From assembly GCA_011082265.1 (NCBI GenBank), contig CP049781.1:248001-312000 (forward strand): a DNA stretch of 64,000 nt, given 5' to 3'. This DNA comes from Candidatus Lachnocurva vaginae. Lineage in GTDB: Bacteria > Bacillota > Clostridia > Lachnospirales > Lachnospiraceae. The notes beneath the pieces were generated by a model. It made no database searches, had not been told where the DNA came from, and saw only the letters and a list, made by a program, of their open reading frames with translations. This document shows positions 50,407-60,101 of the stretch, one piece after another. Within the stretch, counting starts at the first letter, position 1. Each line of letters opens with the position of its first letter. The position numbers were made by a program, and so were the translations under genes.

Positions 50407-53400
50407 ATGAGTTTTACACATCTTCATTGTCATACAGCGTACAGTATTCTGGACGGACTTAATAAAATTAAAGATTATGTAAAAAGGGTAAAAGAACTTG
50501 GAATGGACAGCTGTGCTATAACGGACCATGGAAATATGTATGGAGCAATTGAGTTCTATAAGGAATGCAAGAAAGAAGACATAAATCCAATAATAGGATG
50601 TGAAATCTACATGGCAAGAAATAGTCGATTTGACAAGGAAAAAGTTGAAGGGGATGCATATGAACATTTAATTTTACTTGCCGAGAATAATGAGGGATAT
50701 CATAATCTTATGAAAATTGTTTCAATTGGATACATGGAAGGATATTATTATAAACCTCGAGTAGATCTTGAAATTCTTGAAAAATATCATAAGGGACTAA
50801 TATGTTTAAGTGGATGTCTTAATGGAATTGTAGCAAAAAATATTGTTTTAAATAGATATGATGAAGCAAAAAAAGAAGCATGCAGATATGAAAAAATTTT
50901 TGGAAAGAATAATTATTATCTTGAACTTCAAGACCACGGTATTCCTTCACAAAAAATAGTAAATCAATCCCTTTTAAGAATACATAAGGATACAAAAATA
51001 CCGCTTGTTGTAACGAATGATGCTCATTATACATATAAAAAAGATGCTGAATATCAGGATATTCTTTTATGTATTCAAACTAATTCAAAAGTGGACGATA
51101 ATAATAGATTTAAATTTTTTGGAACTGAACATTATATAAAGTCTGAAGAGGAAATGAAAGCTATTTTCCCTTATGCAATAGAAGCTATAGAAAATACGCA
51201 TGAAATTTCTAAAAGATGTCATGTTGACATAGAATTTGGAAATCTCAAACTACCCCATTTCGATATACCGGAGGGATATACTAATTTTTCTTATCTTGAA
51301 ATGCTTTGTAAAAAAGGCTTAAGTGAAAGATACAAAAATGAAACTGGAGATAAAGAAAAATCTTTAAATGAGAGGCTTTCATATGAACTATCTACAATAA
51401 AAGAGATGGGATACATAGATTATTTCCTTATAGTTTGGGATTTTATAAATTTTGCAAGAGAAAATCATATTGCTGTAGGACCGGGAAGAGGGAGTGCAGC
51501 AGGCTCTATAGTAAGCTATGTCCTTTATATTACAAATATAGATCCTATAAAATATAATCTTATTTTTGAAAGATTTTTGAACCCGGAAAGAGTATCAATG
51601 CCTGATATTGATATAGATTTTTCACCTGAAAGGCGATCTGAAGTAATTGATTATGTCATAAAGAAATATGGGAAAGAATGTGTAACTCAAATTATTACAT
51701 TCGGCGTATTAAAGGCGAAAGGAGTAGTTAGGGACGTTGTAAGAGTTCTTGATTATCCATATTCTTTTGGCGATAAAATTGCAAAGGAAATTCCAAATGA
51801 GAATGGAATTACAATCGATAAAGCTCTTGAGATAAATTCAGAATTAAAAAATAGATATGAAAATGAAGAAGATTTTAAAAAAGTAATAGATATTGCAAAA
51901 AGTCTTGAAGGAGTTCCGAGAAATATAGGAATGCATGCGGCGGGAGTCGTTATTTCAAAAAAACCTATTGATAATTATGTTCCGCTTGCAAGGGGAGCGG
52001 AAGGTGCTGTTATAACTCAGTTTGAGAAAACTACAGTGGAAGAGCTTGGACTTTTAAAAATGGACTTTTTAAGTCTTAGAAATTTAACTGTTATAGAAAA
52101 TACTGTTAAGCTTATAAAAAAGCATAAGGATAAACACTTTGATGTGTCTATAATAGATTATAATGATAAAAATGTTTATGAATTGATAGCATCGGGGCAT
52201 ACAGACGGTGTCTTTCAGCTTGAAAGTCCCGGAATGAAAAAATTTATGAAAGAATTAAAGCCTGATAACCTGGAAGATGTAATCGCAGGGATTTCTCTAT
52301 ATAGACCAGGACCAATGGAATTTATACCGGCATATATAAAAGGTAAAAATAATAATGCTACAATTACTTATGACACACCTTTATTAGAGCCTATTTTGGC
52401 ACCGACTTATGGCTGCATTGTCTATCAGGAGCAGGTTATGCAGATTGTAAGAGATCTTGCAGGATATTCGATGGGAAGATCCGACCTCGTACGAAGAGCT
52501 ATGAGTAAGAAAAAAATCGATGTAATGGAAAAGGAAAGAAAAGTTTTTGTTTATGGAGATAAGGAAAATAATGTAAAAGGATGCGTAAATAATGGTATAG
52601 ATGAAAAGATTGCAAATAAAATTTATGACGAAATGATAGATTTCGCAAAATATGCATTTAATAAATCTCATGCAGCATCTTATGCTTATCTTTCATATAT
52701 TACAGCTTATCTTAAAGTTTATTATAAGGTGGAATTTATGGCGTCTTTAATAAGCTCAGTTATGGATGATGTTAAAAAAGTTTCAAAATATACTATGGCA
52801 TTAAAGGATATGCATATAAAGCTTTTGCCACCGGATGTTAATAATTCAAGAGATGGATTTTCGGCTGAAGGAGAAAATATAAGATATGGACTTGATGCCA
52901 TAAAGGGCATCGGTAAAAATGTTGCTTTAGCTATCTATAATGAAAGAAAAGAAAATGGAGAATATATATCTTTTCAAGATTTTTTAGATAGATTAGTAAA
53001 TCAAATTAATAAAAAAGCTATAGAAAATCTTATTTATTCGGGAGCTTTTGACTCTCTTTTAGGCAATAGAAAGCAAAAAATACAGATTTATCCTACTATG
53101 CTGGAAAGTGCAGTTAAAAAAAATAAGGATTCAATAAGCGGGCAATTAAGCCTTTTTGATTTTGCAGGAGATAATGTAAAAAAAGCATTGGAAATTAAAT
53201 TTCCTAAAGTGGAAGAATTTTCGGATAAAGAAAAACTTGCTTTTGAAAAGGATGTTTTAGGCATTTATTTAAGTGGCCACCCTTTGGATGCAGATAAAAG
53301 CTTTATTGAAAAAAATGTTACAGCATATTCTATAGATTTTTCTCCGGAAGAAGAAATAGAAGCTGATAATGAATTAGAAAGTGATGCTGTAAGGCTTAAA

Positions 53401-53916
53401 GATAAAGATGAAAAAATTATCGGAGGTATGGTAAGAGATGTTAATGTAAGGCATACTAAAACAAATAAGCTTATGGCTATTTTGACTTTGGAGGATCTTT
53501 TCGGTGATGTTGAAGTTATAGTTTTCCCGTCGCAGTATGAAAGATATAAGGATATTTTATTTGAAGATAATAAGATATTTATTAAAGGAAAAGTGCAGAT
53601 AGAAGAGAAAAGAGCCAATCTTATCGCAGAAATAATAAAACCTTTCGGCAAATTGCGAAAAGATATTTGGATAAGATTTAAAGACAGAGAAAGCTATGAA
53701 GCTTTAAAGGATGAGCTTTTAAAATTAGAAGCAGATGAAGAAGGAAAAGATGAAATTATCATCTATCTTAGCAAGGAAAAGAAGACTAAAAAAATAAACA
53801 AAAATTATACAATAAGTACAAATGATGCACGGATACAAAAATTATATGGAATTTTTGGTAAATCTGATGTAGTTATTCAAGAAAAGAAGATTGCATTTAA
53901 TAATGAAAGGTTCTAA
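50407..53916 (+). CDS. dnaE: DNA polymerase III subunit alpha, DnaE type
   Basis: C-family replicative polymerase. The N-terminal PHP domain starts FTHLHCHTAYSILDG. The polymerase core has GPGRGSAAGS and the catalytic PDIDIDFS (Asp400 and Asp402). Then come the beta-binding and helix-hairpin-helix regions (VNQINKKAIENLIYSGAFD, in parts) and a C-terminal OB domain (IIGGMVRDVNVRHTKTNKLM). At 1169 aa it is the DnaE1 size; Bacillota normally also have PolC elsewhere. The ATG is preceded by GGAGGGG. pfkA follows after 52 bases, an order common in Clostridia. Confidence 0.96.
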   Translation: MSFTHLHCHTAYSILDGLNKIKDYVKRVKELGMDSCAITDHGNMYGAIEFYKECKKEDINPIIGCEIYMARNSRFDKEKVEGDAYEHLILLAENNEGYHNLMKIVSIGYMEGYYYKPRVDLEILEKYHKGLICLSGCLNGIVAKNIVLNRYDEAKKEACRYEKIFGKNNYYLELQDHGIPSQKIVNQSLLRIHKDTKIPLVVTNDAHYTYKKDAEYQDILLCIQTNSKVDDNNRFKFFGTEHYIKSEEEMKAIFPYAIEAIENTHEISKRCHVDIEFGNLKLPHFDIPEGYTNFSYLEMLCKKGLSERYKNETGDKEKSLNERLSYELSTIKEMGYIDYFLIVWDFINFARENHIAVGPGRGSAAGSIVSYVLYITNIDPIKYNLIFERFLNPERVSMPDIDIDFSPERRSEVIDYVIKKYGKECVTQIITFGVLKAKGVVRDVVRVLDYPYSFGDKIAKEIPNENGITIDKALEINSELKNRYENEEDFKKVIDIAKSLEGVPRNIGMHAAGVVISKKPIDNYVPLARGAEGAVITQFEKTTVEELGLLKMDFLSLRNLTVIENTVKLIKKHKDKHFDVSIIDYNDKNVYELIASGHTDGVFQLESPGMKKFMKELKPDNLEDVIAGISLYRPGPMEFIPAYIKGKNNNATITYDTPLLEPILAPTYGCIVYQEQVMQIVRDLAGYSMGRSDLVRRAMSKKKIDVMEKERKVFVYGDKENNVKGCVNNGIDEKIANKIYDEMIDFAKYAFNKSHAASYAYLSYITAYLKVYYKVEFMASLISSVMDDVKKVSKYTMALKDMHIKLLPPDVNNSRDGFSAEGENIRYGLDAIKGIGKNVALAIYNERKENGEYISFQDFLDRLVNQINKKAIENLIYSGAFDSLLGNRKQKIQIYPTMLESAVKKNKDSISGQLSLFDFAGDNVKKALEIKFPKVEEFSDKEKLAFEKDVLGIYLSGHPLDADKSFIEKNVTAYSIDFSPEEEIEADNELESDAVRLKDKDEKIIGGMVRDVNVRHTKTNKLMAILTLEDLFGDVEVIVFPSQYERYKDILFEDNKIFIKGKVQIEEKRANLIAEIIKPFGKLRKDIWIRFKDRESYEALKDELLKLEADEEGKDEIIIYLSKEKKTKKINKNYTISTNDARIQKLYGIFGKSDVVIQEKKIAFNNERF

Positions 53917-53968
53917 AATATAGTTTTGAACAACGTATGTAATGTGTAGACAAAAAATGGAGGTATAT

Positions 53969-54940
53969 ATGAAAGAGATTAAAAAAATAGGTGTACTTAC
54001 AAGCGGTGGAGATGCTCCGGGTATGAATGCGGCAATAAGAGCCGTAGTTAGACAGGGAATTTCTAAAGGTTTTGAAGTATATGGCATACATAGAGGATTT
54101 GCAGGACTTTTAAAAGAAGAAATTACAAAGATGGAAGAATATAGCGTATCCGACATTATTTCACGAGGCGGTACGATTTTACAAACAGCAAGATGTCTTG
54201 AATTCTTAGAAGAAGAATATCAGAAGAAAGCTGCAGATATATGTAGAAAACATGAACTTGATGCAGTTGTTGTAATAGGTGGAGACGGATCATTCAAAGG
54301 ATCTCGTAACTTAAAGAATCACGGAGTCAATACAATGAGCCTTCCGGGAACGATTGACCTTGACGTTTCAAGTACAGAATATGCAATCGGATTTGATACA
54401 GCTGTAAATACTGCAGTTCAGGCAATAGATAGAATCAGAGATACATCAACTTCTCATGAAAGATGCTCAATCGTAGAAGTTATGGGTAGAGGTGCAGGAT
54501 ATATCGCATTGTGGTGCTCAATTGCTAATGGTGCAGAGGATGTTCTTTTACCTGAAACATATGATCATGATGAACAGAAAATTATCAATCATATCATTGA
54601 AGATAGAAAGAAAGGCAAACAGCATCATATCATAATCAATGCTGAAGGAATCGGTGATTCTGTAGCTATGGCTAAGAGAATTGAAGCAGCAACAGGAATT
54701 GAAACAAGAGCTACAATTCTTGGATATATGCAAAGAGGTGGAAGCCCTACAGCAAGAGATAGAGTTTATGCATCTATAATGGGAGCAAAAGCTGTAGACC
54801 TACTTGCAGAAGGAAAAGAACAGAGAGTAGTTTGCTATAGAGGCGGTGAGTTTACTGACGTAGACCTTGATGAAGCTATTGCTATGACAAAGTCTATAAA
54901 TCAGTACGATATAGGGCTTTCAAAATCACTTTCACGTTAA
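53969..54940 (+). CDS. pfkA: 6-phosphofructokinase, ATP type
   Basis: Commits fructose 6-phosphate to glycolysis. GVLTSGGDAPGMNAAIRAVV opens the protein, GGDGSFKGS has the Gly that marks ATP (rather than pyrophosphate) use, and LPGTIDLDVSSTEYAIGFDT contains the catalytic Asp. The usual TIDND is TIDLD here, a change next to the active site. 323 aa is standard. The start is ATG 53969, after TGGAGG; an in-frame ATG at 53942 lacks a ribosome-binding site. The methyltransferase gene starts 4 bases after the stop. Confidence 0.94.
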   Translation: MKEIKKIGVLTSGGDAPGMNAAIRAVVRQGISKGFEVYGIHRGFAGLLKEEITKMEEYSVSDIISRGGTILQTARCLEFLEEEYQKKAADICRKHELDAVVVIGGDGSFKGSRNLKNHGVNTMSLPGTIDLDVSSTEYAIGFDTAVNTAVQAIDRIRDTSTSHERCSIVEVMGRGAGYIALWCSIANGAEDVLLPETYDHDEQKIINHIIEDRKKGKQHHIIINAEGIGDSVAMAKRIEAATGIETRATILGYMQRGGSPTARDRVYASIMGAKAVDLLAEGKEQRVVCYRGGEFTDVDLDEAIAMTKSINQYDIGLSKSLSR

Positions 54941-54944
54941 TAAA

Positions 54945-55805
54945 ATGATAACAAGTCTTCAAAATAAAAATATAAAAAATGCAATTAAATTAATAAAGAA
55001 AAGAAGAGAGCGGAGGGATAGAGGTTTATTTATCTTAGAAGGGCTAAGAATCTTTCTTGCCACTCCTCTTTCTTTATTAAAAGAGATTTATATATCTCAA
55101 AGCTTTTTTAATTCAAAAGAAAAACTTTTGAAATTGGAAGATAGACTTAATGTAAAATTTAATGATTCTTTTTGTGAGGATTCTATTAAAATAGAACTTT
55201 TGGATAATCATTATATAGTAGTATATTTTGTGGCGGACGATATCATGGACAAAATGTCTGATACGGATACGCCGCAAGGAATACTTACTATAGCAATTAA
55301 GCCTAAAAATGAACTTACTACAATCATACAAAAGGAAAATCCGTCAATAATTATCATTGAAGATATGCAAGATCCCGGAAACTTAGGAACTATTATAAGA
55401 ACATCAGAAGGAGCGGGAATATCGGGCATTATTCTATCAAAAAATACAGTCGATTTATTTTCGCCTAAAGTTATAAGAGCTACAATGGGAAGTATTTTCA
55501 GAGTTCCTATATATATAGCTGAAGATTTACATTCTGTTATAAAAAAATTAAAAGAAAATAATATTAAAATTTATGCTGCACATTTACGCGGTAAGAAGAA
55601 TTATTTTGATGTTGATTTTAAAGGAAAATCTGCTTTTATGATTGGAAATGAAGGAAGCGGGCTTACTGATGATATAGCTAATTTAGCGGATGAACTTATT
55701 CATATCAATATGGAAGGTAAGCTTGAGTCTTTAAATGCTGCTATGGCTACGGGCATAATTTCGTATGAAATATATAGGCAAAGAACGCAAAGAACAAGTA
55801 TATAA
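54945..55805 (+). CDS. SpoU/TrmH-family RNA 2'-O-ribose methyltransferase
   Basis: S-adenosylmethionine-dependent methyltransferase of rRNA or tRNA. The N-terminal substrate-binding part contains KKRRERRDRGLFILEGLR, and the SPOUT domain carries EDMQDPGNLGTIIRTSEGAG (motif 1), FMIGNEGSGLTDD (motif 2) and INMEGKLESLNAAMATGIIS (motif 3). 286 aa is in the RlmB/TsnR range; the exact target base cannot be told. It begins 4 bases after pfkA and no clear Shine-Dalgarno is seen, so coupling is likely. Confidence 0.9.
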   Translation: MITSLQNKNIKNAIKLIKKRRERRDRGLFILEGLRIFLATPLSLLKEIYISQSFFNSKEKLLKLEDRLNVKFNDSFCEDSIKIELLDNHYIVVYFVADDIMDKMSDTDTPQGILTIAIKPKNELTTIIQKENPSIIIIEDMQDPGNLGTIIRTSEGAGISGIILSKNTVDLFSPKVIRATMGSIFRVPIYIAEDLHSVIKKLKENNIKIYAAHLRGKKNYFDVDFKGKSAFMIGNEGSGLTDDIANLADELIHINMEGKLESLNAAMATGIISYEIYRQRTQRTSI

Positions 55806-55820
55806 GAGGAGTGCTTTTTT

Positions 55821-56084
55821 TTGAGAATCTGGTTTAAGGAGTGGAAAGATAATCATCTTATAAAGGATAAAGTTATAGAGGATTATAGTGATAAAACAAG
55901 GACTCATAAAATATTTAATGCGATAGATGAGATATGTATGGATTTTGATTTATCACACCCTATATGGCTTGATTCTATAATTAAAGATTTTAAAAAACAT
56001 AGCAGAGCAAGATTTACAAAGGATTCTTTCACTGAAGAAATACAGTTTGATTATCTTGAAATCCATGTTATAGAAGAAGATTAG
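55821..56084 (+). CDS. Conserved-looking hypothetical protein, 87 aa
   Basis: No family is recognised. The sequence is MRIWFKEWKDNHLIKDKVIE through TRTHKIFNAIDEICMDFDLS, a basic middle (KDFKKHSRARFTKD) and an acidic end (YLEIHVIEED). Likely soluble, mixed alpha/beta. The start is TTG 55821 with AGAGGAG about ten bases upstream; no ATG gives a better start. It lies 15 bases after the methyltransferase and 49 before the alarmone synthetase, consistent with one transcript. I recall short proteins of this pattern in other Clostridia, without known function. Confidence 0.7.
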   Translation: MRIWFKEWKDNHLIKDKVIEDYSDKTRTHKIFNAIDEICMDFDLSHPIWLDSIIKDFKKHSRARFTKDSFTEEIQFDYLEIHVIEED

Positions 56085-56133
56085 TTTTATTATAGATTAA
56101 TTTTTATAGACATATGGTAATTGGAGGACAGTT

Positions 56134-56868
56134 TTGGAAGAAAACTTAGATGAAGAAGAACAGCAGGATTGGAAATCTATTATGATGCTGTATAGTGCAG
56201 CACTTAAAGAAGTTAATACCAAGGTTGATATTTTAAATGATGAATTTAAAAGGGTTCAGCAATATAATCCGATTGAATATGTAAAAAAGAGGATAAAGTC
56301 AAAGGATAGTATTGTAAAAAAGCTAATAAGACATGGTTATACTTATTCTACTGAAAATATGCTTAAATATATAAATGATATAGCCGGAATAAGAATTGTT
56401 TGTTCTTTTACATCGGATATATATAAGCTTGCAGATATGCTTACAAAACAAAGCGATTTAACAGTTCTTTCTATAAAAGATTATATAAAAAATCCGAAAG
56501 AGAGTGGATATAGAAGTCTTCATATAATAATGAGCGTTCCTGTATTTTTATCGAATCGTGTTGTAAGTACCAAAGTTGAAGTTCAGATAAGAACTATAGC
56601 GATGGATTTTTGGGCAAGTCTTGAACATAAGATATATTATAAATTTGAAGGTCATGCACCTTCTTATATAAGCCGTGATCTAAGAGTATGCAGCAGTATG
56701 GTAGCATCCCTCGATGAAAAAATGCTCTCACTTAATGAAGCTATTATAAAAGCTAAGAAGGAGCAGGGAATTGAAAAGGAAAAGATTTCTCAAATTTTAG
56801 ATTTGAGTGAAACTGAATTAAAAGAAGAAACGCTTTCACTTCTAGGAAAATTGGCGGAAGGATATTAA
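56134..56868 (+). CDS. Small alarmone synthetase, RelQ type
   Basis: Single-domain (p)ppGpp synthetase (244 aa) without hydrolase, TGS or ACT domains. Synthetase motifs: KKRIKSKDSIVKKLIRHGY, DIAGIRIVCSFTSDIYKLAD and GYRSLHIIMSVPVF, then VEVQIRTIAMDFWASLEHK. Expected to make ppGpp/pppGpp in response to envelope or other stress. The start is TTG 56134, six bases after TTGGAGG. Downstream is a perfect hairpin without a T-tract. Confidence 0.9.
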   Translation: MEENLDEEEQQDWKSIMMLYSAALKEVNTKVDILNDEFKRVQQYNPIEYVKKRIKSKDSIVKKLIRHGYTYSTENMLKYINDIAGIRIVCSFTSDIYKLADMLTKQSDLTVLSIKDYIKNPKESGYRSLHIIMSVPVFLSNRVVSTKVEVQIRTIAMDFWASLEHKIYYKFEGHAPSYISRDLRVCSSMVASLDEKMLSLNEAIIKAKKEQGIEKEKISQILDLSETELKEETLSLLGKLAEGY

Positions 56869-56876
56869 ATTAAATA

Positions 56877-56906
56877 TTATAATCCGAGAAAAAAATCGGA
56901 TTATAA
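56877..56906. repeat. Perfect 11-bp inverted repeat after the alarmone synthetase gene
   Basis: TTATAATCCGA (56877-56887) and TCGGATTATAA (56896-56906) with an eight-base A-rich loop. The 3' side continues ATAAGAAAAAAAG, so there is no T-tract on the plus strand. It could be an mRNA 3'-stabilising hairpin or an operator for the MATE gene. Confidence 0.7.
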
Positions 56907-56960
56907 ATAAGAAAAAAAGTATGTAGATAAGCATACAAAAATAATTAAGAAAGGATTTTT

Positions 56961-58310
56961 ATGTTAAATAGAGAAACAAACAGGATTAAACTGTCTGACC
57001 ATTTCACATATGGCAGACTCTTAAGATTCTGTCTGCCATCTATTGTTATGATTATATTCACATCCATATATGGAGTTGTGGATGGCTTTTTTATTTCAAA
57101 TTATGCAGGGAAAACTGCCCTTGCAGCAGTAAATCTTATTATGCCATATATAATGGTTATAGGTACGCTGGGATTTATGTTCGGAGCCGGAGGAAGTGCA
57201 CTTGTATCGATGACGCTGGGAGCCGGTAAAAAGAAGAAGGCAAATGAGTATTTTTCTATGATAGTGGAAGTTACTTTAATACTAGGCGTTATATCATCTA
57301 TTTTAAGTATGATATTTATAAAACAAATATTACGAGGATTAGGAGCGACTGAAGAAATGATGCCTTATGCAATTAATTATGGCATAATAGGCATGATGTC
57401 AAATACAGGATATGCTCTTCAAAATGTATTTCAAAGTTTTTTCGTTGCTGCGGAAAAGCCTAAGTATGGTCTTTTTTATACGATTGCAGCAGGACTTACA
57501 AATATAGTGCTTGATTATGTATTTTTGGGAATATTTTCATTCGGAGTAACGGGAGCGTCTTTTGCTACATTTATAAGTGAATGTGTAGGCGGATATTTGC
57601 CTATAATTTACTTTGCAAGGAAAAGTAACAACAGTCTTTTATATCTTCATTTCGTACGCATTGAGCTTGTACCGATATTTAAAGCTATGCTTAACGGGCT
57701 TTCGGAGCTTTTATCAGATGTCTCAACTTCACTTGTATCCATGGTTTATAATGCACAGCTTCTTTATTTCATAGGTTCAGATGGCGTTGCTGCTTATGGA
57801 GTTATGATGTATGTAGCTTTTATATTTACAGCAATTTTTATGGGTTATTCAGTCGGTACAGCTCCTCTTATTGCATATAATTATGGAGCAAAAACAAATA
57901 ACGAGCTTAAGAATATTTTAAAGAAAAGTTTGTATATGATGCTCTTAAGTGGCATACTTATGAGTATTTTAGGATATATTTTTTCAACTCCTTTATCCTA
58001 CTTATTTGTAGGATATGATGAAAAGTTAAGAGAACTTACTGATTATGCGGGCAAAATATTTGCTTTGCAATTTTTATTTGCAGGGTTTAATATATTTGCA
58101 TCGGCATTCTTTACTGCACTTAATAACGGCCTTATTTCAGGGCTTATATCTGCACTTCGTGTTATTGTGTTCAAATTATCATTTGTACTTATACTTCCTA
58201 TAATATTAGGATCAAGCGGCATTTGGTACGCTAATCCTTTGTCGGAGATTTGCTCCCTTATTGTCGGAATTATATTTATGATAAAAGAAAAGAAAAACTA
58301 CGGATATTGA
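56961..58310 (+). CDS. MATE-family multidrug/solute exporter
   Basis: 449 residues with 12 hydrophobic segments in two MatE halves. Begins FTYGRLLRFCLPSIVMIIFT and contains VVDGFFISNYAGKTALAAVNL, in parts, and LGAGKKKKANEYF, then in the second half GYSVGTAPLIAYNYGAK. These antiporters expel cationic compounds with Na+ or H+. The substrate is unknown. GAAAGGA precedes the ATG. Confidence 0.9.
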   Translation: MLNRETNRIKLSDHFTYGRLLRFCLPSIVMIIFTSIYGVVDGFFISNYAGKTALAAVNLIMPYIMVIGTLGFMFGAGGSALVSMTLGAGKKKKANEYFSMIVEVTLILGVISSILSMIFIKQILRGLGATEEMMPYAINYGIIGMMSNTGYALQNVFQSFFVAAEKPKYGLFYTIAAGLTNIVLDYVFLGIFSFGVTGASFATFISECVGGYLPIIYFARKSNNSLLYLHFVRIELVPIFKAMLNGLSELLSDVSTSLVSMVYNAQLLYFIGSDGVAAYGVMMYVAFIFTAIFMGYSVGTAPLIAYNYGAKTNNELKNILKKSLYMMLLSGILMSILGYIFSTPLSYLFVGYDEKLRELTDYAGKIFALQFLFAGFNIFASAFFTALNNGLISGLISALRVIVFKLSFVLILPIILGSSGIWYANPLSEICSLIVGIIFMIKEKKNYGY

Positions 58311-58396
58311 TTTATTAAAAATACATTGTTATGTTAATATACGTTGTTATTTAATAGAAAAATTGATTTTATATCATGCTTTGATGGGAGGTTTAT

Positions 58397-59881
58397 ATGG
58401 CTTGTACAACTATACTTGTTGGAAAAAATGCAACTTATGACGGTTCAACTATGATTGCAAGAAATGATGATTCACCTTCAGGAGAATATTCTGCAAAGAA
58501 ATTCGTAAAGGTATTACCAAAGGATCAACCTAAGATTTATAAATCAGTTATTTCTCATGTAGAGATAGACTTAACTAAAGATAAGCCGATGGCTTATACA
58601 GCAACACCTGATGCTGTAAAGACAAAGGGAATTTGGGCAGCCTGCGGAGTAAATGAAAAAGAAGTTGGAATGAGTGCAACTGAAACTATTACTTCAAATG
58701 AAAGAGTTTTAGGAGCAGATCCCTTAGTTGAATATCAACCTAAAAAAGACAATCAGGAAGAAAAAGTCGGAGGAATCGGAGAAGAAGATTTGGTAGTTTT
58801 GGTTCTTCCTTATATAAATTCTGCAAGAGAAGGCGTTATAAGACTTGGAAAGCTTCTTGAAAAATATGGAACGTATGAATCAAATGCGATAGCATTTTCT
58901 GATAAAGATGAAATTTGGTGGCTTGAAAGTATAGGTGGTCATCACTGGATGGCAAGAAGAGTTCCGGATGATTCTTATGTTGTTATGCCGAATCAGCTTG
59001 GTATTGATGCATTTGATTTTTCAGACGCATTCAAAAAACAGGAAAATTATATGTGTTCAAGCGATTTAAAAGAATTTATAAAAGATAATTTCCTTGATTT
59101 AACTCTTGAAGGAGATTTTAATCCTAGAGATGCTTTCGGAAGTCATGATGATGCCGACCATGTGTACAACACACCGAGAGCTTGGTATATGCTAAGACAT
59201 TTTAATCCGAACTCGGCAATTTTTGATGGAATGGATGCTGATTATACACCGGAAAGCGATGACCTTCCATGGTGCATGGTTCCTGAAAAGAAGATTACTC
59301 CTGAAGATGTAAAATATATTTTATCTTCACATTTCCAGGGAACACCGTATGATCCGTATATGATGCATGGCGATAAATCTATGAAAGATGCATATAGAAC
59401 TATAGGAATCAATAGAACTGATTTCTTCGGGTTCGTTCAGATAAGACCTTACATGCCGGAAGGTGCAAGAGGAATTGAATGGGTAGCATTTGCGTCAAAT
59501 CCTTTTAATGCAATGGTTCCTTTCTATACAAATGTAGATGAAACTCCATCATATATGAACTCTACTACGAAAGACGTATCAACAGACAGCTTTTACTGGA
59601 CAAGTAAGATGATAGGAGTTCTTGCTGATGCAAGCTATAAGAAGAATGCAAATAATATAGAAAGATATCAGATAAGCGTAGGATCAAAGGCTCATGAAAT
59701 TTTAAATCGTTATGATAAAAAAATTAAAAATAAAGAATATAAGGATTTAAAAGAATTGCTTACAAAAGCAAATGAAGAAATGAGTGAAATGATTAAGAAA
59801 GAATCGAATAAGACTTTAAAAGCTGTTCTTCTTGAATCAGTAAATAATATGAAAAATTCATATGGAAGATCTGATAATTGA
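58397..59881 (+). CDS. C69-family dipeptidase
   Basis: N-terminal-nucleophile peptidase (PepD/acetyl-CoA:6-APA-like fold). The protein begins MACTTILVGKNATYDGSTMI with Cys3 as the expected nucleophile, followed by ARNDDSPSG. Other family segments are WAACGVNEKEVGMSATET and IWWLESIGGHHWMARRVPDD, in parts. 494 aa is normal. There is no signal peptide, so it acts in the cytoplasm on dipeptides. GGGAGG precedes the ATG; its own terminator follows. Confidence 0.92.
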   Translation: MACTTILVGKNATYDGSTMIARNDDSPSGEYSAKKFVKVLPKDQPKIYKSVISHVEIDLTKDKPMAYTATPDAVKTKGIWAACGVNEKEVGMSATETITSNERVLGADPLVEYQPKKDNQEEKVGGIGEEDLVVLVLPYINSAREGVIRLGKLLEKYGTYESNAIAFSDKDEIWWLESIGGHHWMARRVPDDSYVVMPNQLGIDAFDFSDAFKKQENYMCSSDLKEFIKDNFLDLTLEGDFNPRDAFGSHDDADHVYNTPRAWYMLRHFNPNSAIFDGMDADYTPESDDLPWCMVPEKKITPEDVKYILSSHFQGTPYDPYMMHGDKSMKDAYRTIGINRTDFFGFVQIRPYMPEGARGIEWVAFASNPFNAMVPFYTNVDETPSYMNSTTKDVSTDSFYWTSKMIGVLADASYKKNANNIERYQISVGSKAHEILNRYDKKIKNKEYKDLKELLTKANEEMSEMIKKESNKTLKAVLLESVNNMKNSYGRSDN

Positions 59882-59960
59882 GAGCAAAAAATAATAAGAA
59901 ATAATAAGAAATAATAATAAAAAAATAATCCTGTTTAGGAAAAATTAATAATTTGTATGA

Positions 59961-60002
59961 AAAAAATTTGCATTAATTAATTTTAGTGCAAATTTTTTTA
60001 TT
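59961..60002 (+). terminator. Terminator after the dipeptidase gene
   Basis: AAAAAAATTTGCA (59961-59973) pairs with TGCAAATTTTTTT (59988-60000), 13 bp. The A-run on the left also makes it usable on the other strand, although no convergent gene is present. Confidence 0.85.
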
Positions 60003-60047
60003 AAAATTATATTTTGTAAAATATTCCCTAAAATATCTATAAGTCTA

Positions 60048-60076
60048 TTGCTTTTAAATGTAGGGTTTTTTATAAT
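60048..60076 (+). promoter_or_regulatory. Promoter of ftsH
   Basis: TTGCTT (60048-60053), 17-base spacer, perfect TATAAT (60071-60076), 25 bases before the ATG. Confidence 0.65.
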
Positions 60077-60101
60077 AAACTCATTGAATTAGGAGGCTTA
60101 A

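Noticed and set aside
56877..56910. Intrinsic terminator after the alarmone synthetase gene
   Set aside because: The hairpin is perfect but no T-tract follows on either side, so I list it only as an inverted repeat.
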